The notes under the pieces were generated by a model, which ran no database searches, was not told the DNA's origin, and saw only the letters and a program-made list of their open reading frames with translations. Positions 55,420-64,000 of a DNA stretch of 64,000 bases are shown piece by piece. A program made the translations under genes and the position numbers. Within the stretch, counting starts at the first letter, position 1. Each line of letters starts with the position of its first letter. Origin of the DNA: Verticillium longisporum (lineage: Eukaryota > Ascomycota > Sordariomycetes > Glomerellales > Plectosphaerellaceae); the NCBI GenBank assembly GCA_019188255.1, contig JAETXT010000001.1, positions 7,192,001 through 7,256,000 of the forward strand, written 5' to 3'.

Positions 55420-57755
55420 ATGAGATGGCACATCCTGATCGCCGGCGCGTTCGCAACTCTTGTCGATTCATCACCACAATATGACCTGTGTGCCGGTTAC
55501 TGTTCTATCAAGGCTGGCTACTCCCCCATCCCCACTTCAGTGCAGTGGTACGTATTTCATCCCGTTCGAATGGACGCCAACAGTACCGGCGGACGTACCG
55601 CTGATCTTTCAAAGCTCTCCCGAGACGACGTATGTGACGGAGACAGTCGTCGAAACCAGAACTGTCACCGAAACAAAGAATGTTGCCACCACCGTGTAGT
55701 AAGTTGATCTACCGTGGCCTTGCCTGGAAGCAAACGCGTCGCTAACATCTACCCTAGCGAACCGACGACTGAGCGTATCACCTTGATTGCGATCTCGACC
55801 GTTTACATCACGGATGAATACACGGCCACGGAGGTTGGGACCCAGAGCGCCGTGCTGCCAGGGATAACATCCTATCCGGCCACCATTACTACATCTGTGT
55901 GAGTCTCAGGCCGATACTCAGAGAATTCCTACGCGTTTTTCTGACCTATGGCAGTTGCTCACCTACGCCCGTATATGGCCTCTCCCTGGGAGTTGACCAA
56001 GAGCTCGTCGACCTCGAGCTGGGTACCCTGGACCAGCAGAGGGACTGCACTTACTATACGACAACAATTTGGACGACGGCCGCCGTTGAGATGAGTGGCA
56101 ACATTGCGTCGACTACTCGCGTTCAAGTCTCTTCGTCGCCAGATCATTCAACGGAGGATGTGACGCAAGTCACTACAAGCACGTTGCCCCGTCCTGTTGA
56201 CTCTTCTGTCGCTACGTATACCTCCCATGCGTCATCGACTGGCGCCACCATCACCGCATGCCCTGCTCCGACAACTACACCGAGAAACAGTCTGGAAAGC
56301 CCGTACGACCAGACCTCCAACAGAACCTTTGGCTGCGTGCCTGGCTTTGTTTGTAATCCGCCAAAGCCTCTGGGATGCGACCTCTGGGCCGACTCTCCGG
56401 CTGACGATTACGTATGTGAGCTGAGATACTGTATCCACTCTCCGCCCTATTCAAGAGTCCACTGGCCGGAGGGCGAAACGGGACGCGTTCCGTTGGATGA
56501 GGAATACTTCAACCTGAACGCACATGCCTTTGGTCTCCCATACTCCATCTTCGAATCCGACACCATCGACAAGAACGAGTATGCCGAGGTGGACACCATT
56601 CAAACCGGGAATCGGGTTTCTGCGATGGATCTCTCAGTGCTCCCAAGCCCTTCGTCTCTCTCCGTGCAACCCGCGCCCCCTCCCAGGCCTGGTCTGCCAA
56701 AGCACGAGCAGCGTCAAGGAGACGATGCACCAACGGCTCCTGCGGTGTGCTTTGACGACTGCAACAACTGCTACAAGGAAGCACTAGCGGTAGGCAAGTC
56801 CCCTGCGCTCTGTGTAGTCAGCTCCCAGTTTTAGCAGGACTTTCAACTCTGCATATCTTGTATCGACGCGAACGCAGATGATGGGCCCACAATCCGCCGT
56901 CGCTACGTCGACCAGAAGTTTGGTCAGTTTTTAAGCTTCTGCAAAGGCCTGGAGCCGGTTCCGGCGAACTCTACGTCGCAACTGGATACTCCCTCTGGAG
57001 CGATTGCCACTTCAGAGCTCGTCACCGAGACAGAAACGCGACTACCCGGCGAAACAACCACATCCGTCCAGCCGATCGACTTGACGCCAACGCCGACACC
57101 GAGCACCACGGAGACCTCCGGGGTCAGTACCATGGATGTTCCTCGGGAGACCTCCAGTTCCGACCCCTCCCGCTCTGGCCGGCCAACTTTCTCCAGTTCT
57201 GGCAACGAAGCAACCCAGACAATGACGGGGTCAAGGTTGCTGCCTGTGGACCAAGACAGTCCAAGTGAGACAATCGCGGAGCCAGCATCAACGTCTGTAG
57301 ATCGAGACGAACGTCCTGAGACTACTGTAGTGGATAACCCAGGTCCTGAGGTGACCGTCAACTCGGGTACGACTTTCATTGACTTGGGAGGTCCTGAATC
57401 TAGGCCCGAAGGCACCACAACCAAAGCCCAGCCGAGTCAAAGTAGTCAAAGCAGGGAACGCACCGAGTCAATCAACCTGGACGATCCTACCACGAACCTA
57501 GCAACCGGCTCCCTTGAGGCGACTCCTACCAGGTCAAGAGGCTTTTCATCATCCGCAATAGCAAGCCCCAGTAATGATGCCGGGTCTGGAGGAGCGAGCG
57601 ATAGCGCGACCCCTACACAGAGCGAAGCCGTCGGAGAACAGCCAACGGCTGCCATGCCGTCTTTTGTTACGGGCGCATCATCGCACCTTCACATTCCGGT
57701 TCTCTGGGTGCTTACTCCACTAGTAACCGCCATCTTCACCCACCGGCTAATCTAG
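55420..57755 (+). CDS. mucin-like GPI-anchored surface protein (one in-frame TAG)
   Basis: Starts MRWHILIAGAFATL, a signal peptide (an ATG at 55396 would add eight residues). Introns at 55699-55757 and 55899-55954 are well supported (GTAAGT, GTGAGT; phases agree). The first join is uncertain: a 55462-55540 intron with a GTCGAT donor is the only one restoring the frame to SGTYFIPFEW. The extracellular part is Thr/Ser/Pro-rich with a Cys-rich core (GCVPGFVCNPPKPLGCDLW...CELRYCIHSPPYSRVHWP) and a CFDDCNNCYKEAL...CISCI module. It ends in a hydrophobic stretch (HIPVLWVLTPLVTAIF) that fits a GPI signal. A TAG at 56832-56834 breaks the module; a 45-nt GT-AG intron (56790-56834) would remove it but also a stretch that seems conserved (VGKSPALC). 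Likely a cell-wall protein. Confidence 0.7.
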
Positions 57756-57892
57756 GCCTCAGTATGTATCTGGCAACCCTGAGACACAGATAGGCGGACA
57801 GGCGGTCGACAGGTAGTGGTGGGGGGTGACGGAAGTGAAAGATGACCGCGAGGCCGCAATTACTACGCGTCTGCAATACATATATCCTAATT

Positions 57893-59002
57893 TTACCTCC
57901 AGCCGCATGTTTGGTGCGATTCCCACTTCAAAAAGTCGTTGAGATCATGCCCAAGATTGTAACCCATTAAAACGAAGTCTCGGTGGTTGCCATGGCCTAA
58001 GAAAGCGAGATCTATCATGGGACTCTGCGGCGGGCTCCACCACTCGCTGTCCCGGTTGTTGCTGCAATCCGTCTTCGACCGTCTCATTGACATCGACGAT
58101 CGTACCTGCCGACCGGGCTCGTCTTTTAGCAGCGTCGGCAAGCCGGTGGCTTCCTCATCGACAACCCCACGCGGCAGGTCCCCCGCCACCGGGATAGAAA
58201 GCTCCAAGTCCGGGCAGGTAACATTGGAGTGCGCCATACTCGGCAGGGCGGCTGGAGCGGACTGCCTGGCGCGCACGAGTCTGCCGGCCGACTGAAAGCC
58301 GAAATCGTCGAACCAGCCTGCGATCTCATCAAGCTCATCATCATCGGTGCGGCACGTGAGGTCTGAGCCGCCTGAGACGAGATCGCCTGCCCCGCCAAGG
58401 ATGGCGACTTGAAAGGCGGTCCAGTCTAGAGTCTTATCAGGCATGACGTCCGCACAAAGTATAGACTCGGGCTTGGGGATTCGAATGCGGCCATGACTGA
58501 ATGTCGGAATATTCATGGTGCAGGGTGTCGAGTGGAGGAATATAAACTCAGCATCCTCTGAAGGGACAGAGCGGTGTGTTGGCCGGAAATGGCCTTTCGA
58601 TAGATGATGGGGAGGTTGGAGCGGTAGTGTAGAAAGTGTCGTATCTGCGGCAAAGGTCGCTGCGACACCAGAGGATGCTAGACGTGCCTTGGGGTTTTGC
58701 TGATGGAAGTCGTCGATCTTTGCCCCGCTGCTGCTATGTACATCGGTGGTCGGGACCGTATCGGTGGATGGAATTCCACGACACCAGTGCTTGCTGCGAG
58801 GTCGTGCAGGAACAGGGCGCCTCGATATTATCTCGTCGGCCTCAATCTTTCCAAACAAGTGCCACTTGATCATGCTCGTCACATTGTTGAGGGTCTGATG
58901 CGTAGCGAAATCGCCTTTCGGCCACTTCGCCGGCTTAGACACTGTGTGCCAGACTATCAGTGCGGAAGCAGTTGGCATTGGTACTATCGAGGATGAAGCC
59001 AT
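57893..59002 (-). CDS. uncharacterised fungal protein
   Basis: An uninterrupted 369-codon frame starting MASSSIVPMPTASALIVW. I do not recognise a named domain. The middle (MNIPTFSHGRIRIPKPES...TLDWTAFQVAILGGAGDLVSG, about residues 170-225) looks like a conserved core of fungal hypothetical proteins, followed by an acidic DDDELDEIAGWFDDFGF. The second half is Ser/Pro-rich, and the C-terminal IDLAFLGHGNHRDFVLMGYNLGHDLNDFLKW again looks conserved. No signal peptide or membrane helix, so probably cytosolic or nuclear. The first 60 residues are less certain; a start at the internal ATG of TMNIP would be a short alternative. Confidence 0.6.
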   Translation of the reverse strand: MASSSIVPMPTASALIVWHTVSKPAKWPKGDFATHQTLNNVTSMIKWHLFGKIEADEIISRRPVPARPRSKHWCRGIPSTDTVPTTDVHSSSGAKIDDFHQQNPKARLASSGVAATFAADTTLSTLPLQPPHHLSKGHFRPTHRSVPSEDAEFIFLHSTPCTMNIPTFSHGRIRIPKPESILCADVMPDKTLDWTAFQVAILGGAGDLVSGGSDLTCRTDDDELDEIAGWFDDFGFQSAGRLVRARQSAPAALPSMAHSNVTCPDLELSIPVAGDLPRGVVDEEATGLPTLLKDEPGRQVRSSMSMRRSKTDCSNNRDSEWWSPPQSPMIDLAFLGHGNHRDFVLMGYNLGHDLNDFLKWESHQTCGWR

Positions 59003-59738
59003 TCGTGTGGGTTGCCAGTTGTGTGAAGATGGGTAACAACAGAGGGAATATAGATACTAAACGTAGTGGCAGGCAGGCAAACATGTGTCTGCAAGCCGCA
59101 TAGGAAAGATTGGGAGCAGCCTATGTTTGTCCTTATATCAACAACCACCTGAAGCCGATGATCAAGCCGATTGCAGGTCCGTAAATGGACGTGGCGTGCT
59201 TTTATTTTTATCACGTCCTTTCAGAGGACAATGGGCTGTGCAACGGCGGGGCACATCCCTGCACCCACAGCACACTGGGTTAGCGTGGAGTGCCGGAGAC
59301 CATTCTGGACTCGCGGCAGCTGGAGATTTCCATTAATGGCCAAGTTCCTGGACCTGAAAGAGCCTGTGGATCCTGGAGGACCGGAATCTGGCCGACCAAA
59401 ATAGGTTTTGGACCTTGATTCAGGCCAACCGACCTGTCTCCCACAGACTTGTGAGGGTCTCACGCCTCAATCAGGCTAGGGAGTACGCTCAAGAAGAGGA
59501 TCTATTGCTAGCACAGCTAGGGTCACTTCTAGATACAAGACATAGCGCGAGGAGAGGAAAAGGACAAGAATCAGGTCTCCTCGCGTTTCAAGAGTGTCGG
59601 ATGTCGTCGTCGTCTACACACGTGGCCGCCCGTCACGTGTGCCTCCTTTCTCAGTCCGTGACAGACTAGTACATCGTGCACCAACGAGCAGGCCCCGGGA
59701 ATGACCTTCATGTGTTCACACCTGCCAGAATGTCCCCG
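59003..59738. other. intergenic
   Basis: About 740 bases, with short open frames only. No gene supported. Confidence 0.4.
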
Positions 59739-60062
59739 TCAATGAGATTTGACTTTATCATATGCTTTTGCTTCCAAAGATTTATGGATCAGTTCATGAC
59801 GCTGCATTTCGTCCTCATCCCAGCGCTGCGTTGGGGTCAATCTCTGACTTCGTGTGAAAGCGTGCCACGTTAAACAAGGGTTGTCCTGGCGAGCCTTCAA
59901 GAACAGGACTTTCTTGGCTCGACATCGCGCAAGATACGCAATAATGAAGCCTACAATAAGAGCCCCGGCTACTATCGGAGTGATGACTAGGGCCGATGCG
60001 CGTGGTGGCCTAGGCGGTGATTGCTCGAGGTCGCCACAGGAGGTCGACAGAAGAGGCGCCAT
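59739..60062 (-). CDS. small single-pass membrane protein
   Basis: 107 aa from the ATG at 60062. A Pro-rich start (SPPRPPRAS) precedes one clear membrane helix (ALVITPIVAGALIVGFIIAYL) with a basic flank RCRAKK, so the C-terminal ~60 residues should be cytoplasmic. It resembles the membrane end of fungal signalling mucins or Kelch-type proteins and could be the last exon of a larger gene, but I see no convincing upstream exon. Function unknown. Confidence 0.4.
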   Translation of the reverse strand: MAPLLSTSCGDLEQSPPRPPRASALVITPIVAGALIVGFIIAYLARCRAKKVLFLKARQDNPCLTWHAFTRSQRLTPTQRWDEDEMQRHELIHKSLEAKAYDKVKSH

Positions 60063-60348
60063 TCCATTCTCTGTAGGGTACGGCGCAGCACAAGTCCATG
60101 TGACATCGTAGAGTACAATGACCCGATGAGGTTTCTCTCACAGACGGCACGCTTTCTTATAAAAGTGAACGGCACCAAGACACAAGCCTAGTTTCCGCTG
60201 GTCCCAGCTTTGTTCCTTTCACGGAGCCTTGACTTTGGTCCAATACTCCTCCATCTGGTGCCAGGAATACTTAAGTCGAGCGTGCCTACCAGCAATCACA
60301 ACCCTCATCGTTCTAGAGCAACACTCCTCAACACAGTTACGAGCCAGA

Positions 60349-60957
60349 ATGAGGTCTGTCGTGATTGGTATGGTGGCTTTGGCCGCCGCATTTGCTCGGG
60401 TCCAGGCTCAGTCTGACTGCAGCAGTACCCTCTCTTCTGAGGCAGGGAGTCACGATGAGAGCAGTCCGATTGTTCTCCCCTCTCCAACCTCAAGCTGTAG
60501 CTGCCTTGGTAGGCCTACAATAGACTCCCCCGCCCAATCTTCGAGCATGGTCTTAGGCCCGGACAAAGCCATCTCGTCCAAAGATTGGACTGTCTTGTCC
60601 TCAATGATAGCACACTCCACCTCCACATCCCCCGCCGCGTCTACCACCCACCCGCGACAGCCTTCTACTCCAAGCAACCCGCCGGCTGGTTCGGTGCGGG
60701 TTGAATTCATGCTTGAGGACACCCGATATCGAGAGGACATTCAGGTTAAAAATTCCGGTGCTCAGCCTAAGAAGGTACGTTTCATGGCGTGCAATGGGAG
60801 AGTCGTCAGCAACAATGGCCTCGGTCTGGTTCAGTGTAATGTGGAGATCAATCATGGTCATTTCAACTACGAAACGGTCCCCGCCTTCACAACGCATTTT
60901 CCAGTGTCCTTTGATAGACCACAGAACGTCACCGGTGTCAAATGCTATAAGATATGA
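60349..60957 (+). CDS. secreted Ser-rich protein
   Basis: 202 aa, no intron. MRSVVIGMVALAAAFARVQAQ is a clean signal peptide cut after AQA. A Ser/Thr/Pro-rich linker follows (residues ~25-115), then a compact C-terminal part of about 85 residues beginning GSVRVEFMLEDTRYRED and ending NVTGVKCYKI with few cysteines. I know no family for it. Size, secretion signal and lack of domains would fit a secreted effector-like or wall-associated protein, but that is only an inference. The ATG at 60349 has the context AGAATGA and directly precedes the signal peptide. Confidence 0.6.
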   Translation: MRSVVIGMVALAAAFARVQAQSDCSSTLSSEAGSHDESSPIVLPSPTSSCSCLGRPTIDSPAQSSSMVLGPDKAISSKDWTVLSSMIAHSTSTSPAASTTHPRQPSTPSNPPAGSVRVEFMLEDTRYREDIQVKNSGAQPKKVRFMACNGRVVSNNGLGLVQCNVEINHGHFNYETVPAFTTHFPVSFDRPQNVTGVKCYKI

Positions 60958-61608
60958 TGGAAGCAAGAGGAAGTCTGATGATCAATCAATGGAAGTTACG
61001 GTCCCTGGATCAATGCATCGATCGATATGCTGTCAAATCGACTTTGACACGGAAAGGCTGCTGTGTCGGCGGTTGCTCCAAGTTCCTATCTGATTAGGCC
61101 TCTGCATCTGTTTGGTGCACTTAATACGGAAAACCTGTCTAGGGATTCATGGATATAGGTAGAAATGGCTAATTCTGTTGTACTTCTTTTTAAATTGGTC
61201 ATTGAGCCAGGAATGTCTTCCTTCTTATTCAACCCTGGATACGTGATAGCCTGATTCCCGCATGCGTGCCCCCAGACGCCTTGTACCTGGCTAGTGATCA
61301 AGAGTTCAAATGGTGAAGCTGAGAGCTTAGAAATGTTGAGCTTGATGGGTTGCTGGCACCCATAAAGAATCGCGCACCAACCAACAAAACGTCGACGGCC
61401 TTGATCTTCCACTCGTTACTCATGGCACCTGCATTTCATAGCCCAATACCTCAGCATTTCTCGACCCGAGATGTGTCCTACTATCGTAACGCTTAAGACT
61501 CTGAGCCTTACATTCAACGCCTTGACCGACTAGACGAGGCCATACCACGACTGTCTACGCCGCCTGCGGCTATTCACCTCAGGCCCCCTCCTAGGTCTAA
61601 TCCCGCTG
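60958..61608. other. intergenic, convergent gene ends
   Basis: About 650 bases. A frame at 61086-61412 (minus) has no ATG and no similarity. No gene supported. Confidence 0.4.
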
Positions 61609-62472
61609 CTATTCCATATCACTAACGCATGGGCACTTTCCATTCAAAGGGAGCCTCGAAGACAGGATTTCGTTGGCTAAGCAGCGCGGGTGCATCAGAC
61701 ATCTGCTACAGCGCTTGACGACAACATTTTCCCAGATGTGAAAGACCTCGTGGCAGACGAAGCAATTCTTGTCACCGAAAACTTCACGCAGGAACAGAAC
61801 TGGGAAAATGGACTGAGGGTCGAAACGTTGCGTGGACTGCTGTATCTGAAGCATGTTTTTGATGATGCGGGCGTGCGCAGCAGGTTGTCGTCGTTCCAAA
61901 TCCGAAACAGCCTGGCGCCTCAGCGACTCTGGAGCATCAGTCAGTGCCATGGCCAGGGTCATTTCATCCCGGTGTATTTGGCTCAGAATGCTAATCAGCT
62001 GAGACTTCTTTTTACACTCTTGGAGCAGTGAAAATAGCTCTAGCCTGGCATCGAGGCCATCTTTAAGGTTTTCGCGATATCGCTGGCGCTTGACCTGGTG
62101 CTCCCCGTCGCTCTCAAGAGAGAGCCTGCGCTTGCGGCTTGCATCGACGGGCCTCTGGCGTTTAGCATGATGATCGTCAATATCACCGGAGTGACCTCTT
62201 TTACGACTGGACGACTCCTCCGCTAAGGGTCCGCCCTGATCACTGGGCCCGGCAAGGTGCTGGGAAGCAGCAAGAGCCTGGATGGCTCTGGAAAGCCTTT
62301 GCTGGAAATTCCGTGATGCGTCCCAGGATTCCATTGGGTACGTTCTGGCTTGAAGTCCCTGTAAGTACTCTATCATATGATCGTGCCACATTATGGAGTG
62401 TTCACGCTCTATATATAACGCTTCTTGGATGAAAGGACTGAATTTGAGACTCGAATGGCATGTTTGTGCCAT
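61609..62472 (-). CDS. uncharacterised nuclear-type protein with C-terminal zinc motif
   Basis: 287 aa from the ATG at 62472 (context AAAATGG); the frame is open further upstream but without an ATG. Residues ~85-145 contain several basic clusters (SSRKRGHSGD, AKRQRP, SRKRRLSLE, VKRQRY), likely nuclear signals. A helical part (LFSLLQECKKKSQLISILSQIHRDEM) follows. The C-terminus has a RING-like or zinc-ribbon cysteine pattern: CFVCHEVFHIWENVVVKRCSRCLMHPRCL ... GKCPC, with ligands C-x2-C, C-x2-C, H-x2-C and C-x-C. I recognise no named family. A role in protein or nucleic-acid binding is possible. Confidence 0.6.
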   Translation of the reverse strand: MAQTCHSSLKFSPFIQEALYIEREHSIMWHDHMIEYLQGLQARTYPMESWDASRNFQQRLSRAIQALAASQHLAGPSDQGGPLAEESSSRKRGHSGDIDDHHAKRQRPVDASRKRRLSLESDGEHQVKRQRYRENLKDGLDARLELFSLLQECKKKSQLISILSQIHRDEMTLAMALTDAPESLRRQAVSDLERRQPAAHARIIKNMLQIQQSTQRFDPQSIFPVLFLREVFGDKNCFVCHEVFHIWENVVVKRCSRCLMHPRCLANEILSSRLPLNGKCPCVSDME

Positions 62473-62923
62473 TTTAAGGCCTTTATGCCATGACCACGAT
62501 GTAGGCCCTGGCACTGAATGATCACGCAGCACGACGCTAAAGGGCTGGCTTGGGACGAAACTGGCTATTATTTCAGGCACAACACATTACACCGCAGTGC
62601 GGCAGCTACCGTGCTGCGCCGCTGCAGTTATTCTAATCGAAGCGGTCACCGTGGACAGGATGCTGTCCTGCTTAGACAGAATATAAGCCCTCTCGGAAGC
62701 ATTGTACCGGCTACAGGTGGGACTTAAGGAAGCCACTATACCGGCATATCTCCGACATGTTCTCAAGAGAATGTAATAGGTGCTGATATTGGGCATGCAG
62801 GGTGGCGCAAAGCCAATAGCTAGTTGTCTCGTGATAGGACTATAACCAGGCAGGCGATCGGTACAAAGGCGTTTCATGACCGCCTTCCCTTTCACAGATT
62901 GAGCTACAGAAGTGGACATCAAA
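62473..62923. other. intergenic
   Basis: About 450 bases between two minus-strand genes; nothing recognised. Confidence 0.4.
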
Positions 62924-64000
62924 TCACAAGCCCCACCCCCCGAGTGGCCTGTTCCCAGGCAATGTGTCGAGAACCCCCGTGAGAAGTTCATCTATGAGAG
63001 GACTGCTTTCACTTCTGCAGTTGTCAACGGTACTCGGCGTAACACCCGGGCAAGAGTGAATGCCCTCAAACCCCGCATTGCAGGTGTTGATGACGTTCTG
63101 GAGTACGTTCTCATCCCACGCCGCTAGAAAGTCTGCGTGAGAGCTGTAGCCAGAAACATCCCCGTTGGATAGGACAAATGGCTGAATGCCCTGGCCCTGA
63201 TGCCAGCGGCCCTTGAATGCTGGCGTGTTCCAATAGACCTCGACTTGCATGTGTGGGACGTGGACCCACCCCCGCGGGCAATTGTACTTCGTGCCTTGGA
63301 TGGTAGGGAACGCCATATTTGTTTGGTACTCATCAAGCCGTTTGCTGGGGTCGTAGCAATACGGCATGTGAATGTCCGCCCGCAAGGGAGACGCGAAACC
63401 GTCACAGTCAACGTGGGGAAATCCAGTGCCGGCTTCAGGGTTGTCTGGGTCCATCTCGCCTGCTGTAGAGCCGTCAGACTCTGGAGGCCACGAAGGGGGC
63501 TCGAAGAGGTTCTGCCGTCGAGGGCAGGTCCACTGCACTGGTTGAATTTCTCCGGCGTCCGGGTCCAAGTTGAGCTTTCCGCGAGTTCCTGGCGAGACTC
63601 GAGTGGTAGCGTTGCCGCTGACGATCTGGAGACCACGAGGGAAAGCCATAATATTGTCGTCCGTCGGTTCAAAGCTAGACCTAGTCAACCTCAGACCCAG
63701 ACCGTCTGCTGCATCCACCTACAAGTAATAAACATTGACGTAGCCAATGTCGACTGGTTCAAACCTTCCGGTTGTAGGATCATGGAAGTAGAGCCACGGA
63801 AACCAATAAGCGCTTTTATCGTCAGCAGCCTTTGCGTTCGTGCACGTGGACCGCGTCATGCTCTCGCCGGTGGCATCAGCCGCAAATGCACTGCCGCCCA
63901 TGACTCCGTGGACGTGCTCGGACACGCGGTTGGGAAACACGATGGGGTCAATCCGACCCTGAACAATTTCGTGGCCATTGAACTGCAGGAGGGCAAACGT
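62924..64000 (-). CDS. DUF1996 secreted protein, 5' end outside the window
   Basis: The C-terminal ~345 residues of a DUF1996 protein. The right exon (from beyond 64000 to 63723) has FNGHEIVQGRIDPIVFPN and HVHGVMGGSAFAADATGESM, followed by STCTNAKAADDKSAYWFPWLYF and YVNVYYL. A 42-nt intron (63722-63681) joins to SSFEPTDDNIMAFPRGLQIVSGN. The end shows WTCPRRQN, FPHVDCDGFASPLRADIHMPYCYD, and AFPTIQGTKYNCPRGWVHVPHMQVEVYW, all typical. DUF1996 proteins are secreted or wall-associated in fungi; their biochemical role is not established. The signal peptide must lie to the right of the window. Confidence 0.9.

Noticed and set aside
61086..61412. 108-aa frame
   Set aside because: No ATG start and no similarity.
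1..64000. tRNA, rRNA or other structured RNA genes
   Set aside because: I looked for tRNA arm signatures and found none that folds convincingly; a covariance-model scan would be needed to exclude them.

Overview
The window looks like nuclear DNA of a filamentous ascomycete (Pezizomycotina, most likely a Sordariomycete). The reasons are short GT-AG introns of about 40-80 nt with CTAAC/CTGAC-like branch sites, fungal orthologues (SWIRM/Fun19-like protein, GRIP golgin, Lunapark, DUF1996 protein), GPI/mucin-type wall proteins, Fot1/pogo, copia and hAT elements, and an extremely AT-rich block that resembles RIP-mutated DNA. Gene calls come from reading frames, splice sites and family motifs that I can see; no database search was made.

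Layout. (1) 1-13.2 kb is a gene-dense conserved arm: SWIRM protein, SDR oxidoreductase, GRIP-domain golgin, Lunapark and a GNAT acetyltransferase. All are intact once introns are modelled. (2) 14-30.6 kb looks like a triterpenoid-type gene cluster: a lanosterol-synthase-like oxidosqualene cyclase (28.3-30.6 kb), a PaxM-like FAD monooxygenase fused to a large multi-pass membrane domain (16.4-18.9 kb), and four P450s. Three P450s (A 14.0-15.7, C 21.8-23.6, D 25.8-27.5 kb) are paralogues with shared intron positions; the fourth (B 19.6-21.3 kb) is of another family. P450-A has several stops, and P450-D and the cyclase each carry a one-base frame break, so the cluster appears to be decaying or mis-assembled at homopolymers. 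(3) 30.6-46.9 kb is a transposon island: an AT-rich tract, a pristine Fot1/pogo element with TA target duplication, a TPR relic, a broken copia element with both LTRs, and a hAT element inserted with an exact 8-bp target duplication into a large SET-like gene. (4) 47-53.4 kb holds an intact Kelch-repeat membrane protein and, 5 kb away, a degenerate copy of it including part of its promoter, with a small Cys-rich gene between. (5) 55-64 kb has secreted or surface proteins (mucin/GPI type, Ser-rich secreted protein, DUF1996 protein entering from the right edge) and uncharacterised genes.

How the cluster could work (inference): the FAD enzyme would supply an epoxide, the cyclase (or the fused membrane domain) would cyclise it, and the P450s would oxidise the scaffold. 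Two head-to-head gene pairs (P450-B/P450-C and P450-D/cyclase) share intergenic promoters. No pathway-specific transcription factor, transporter, PKS or NRPS is visible.
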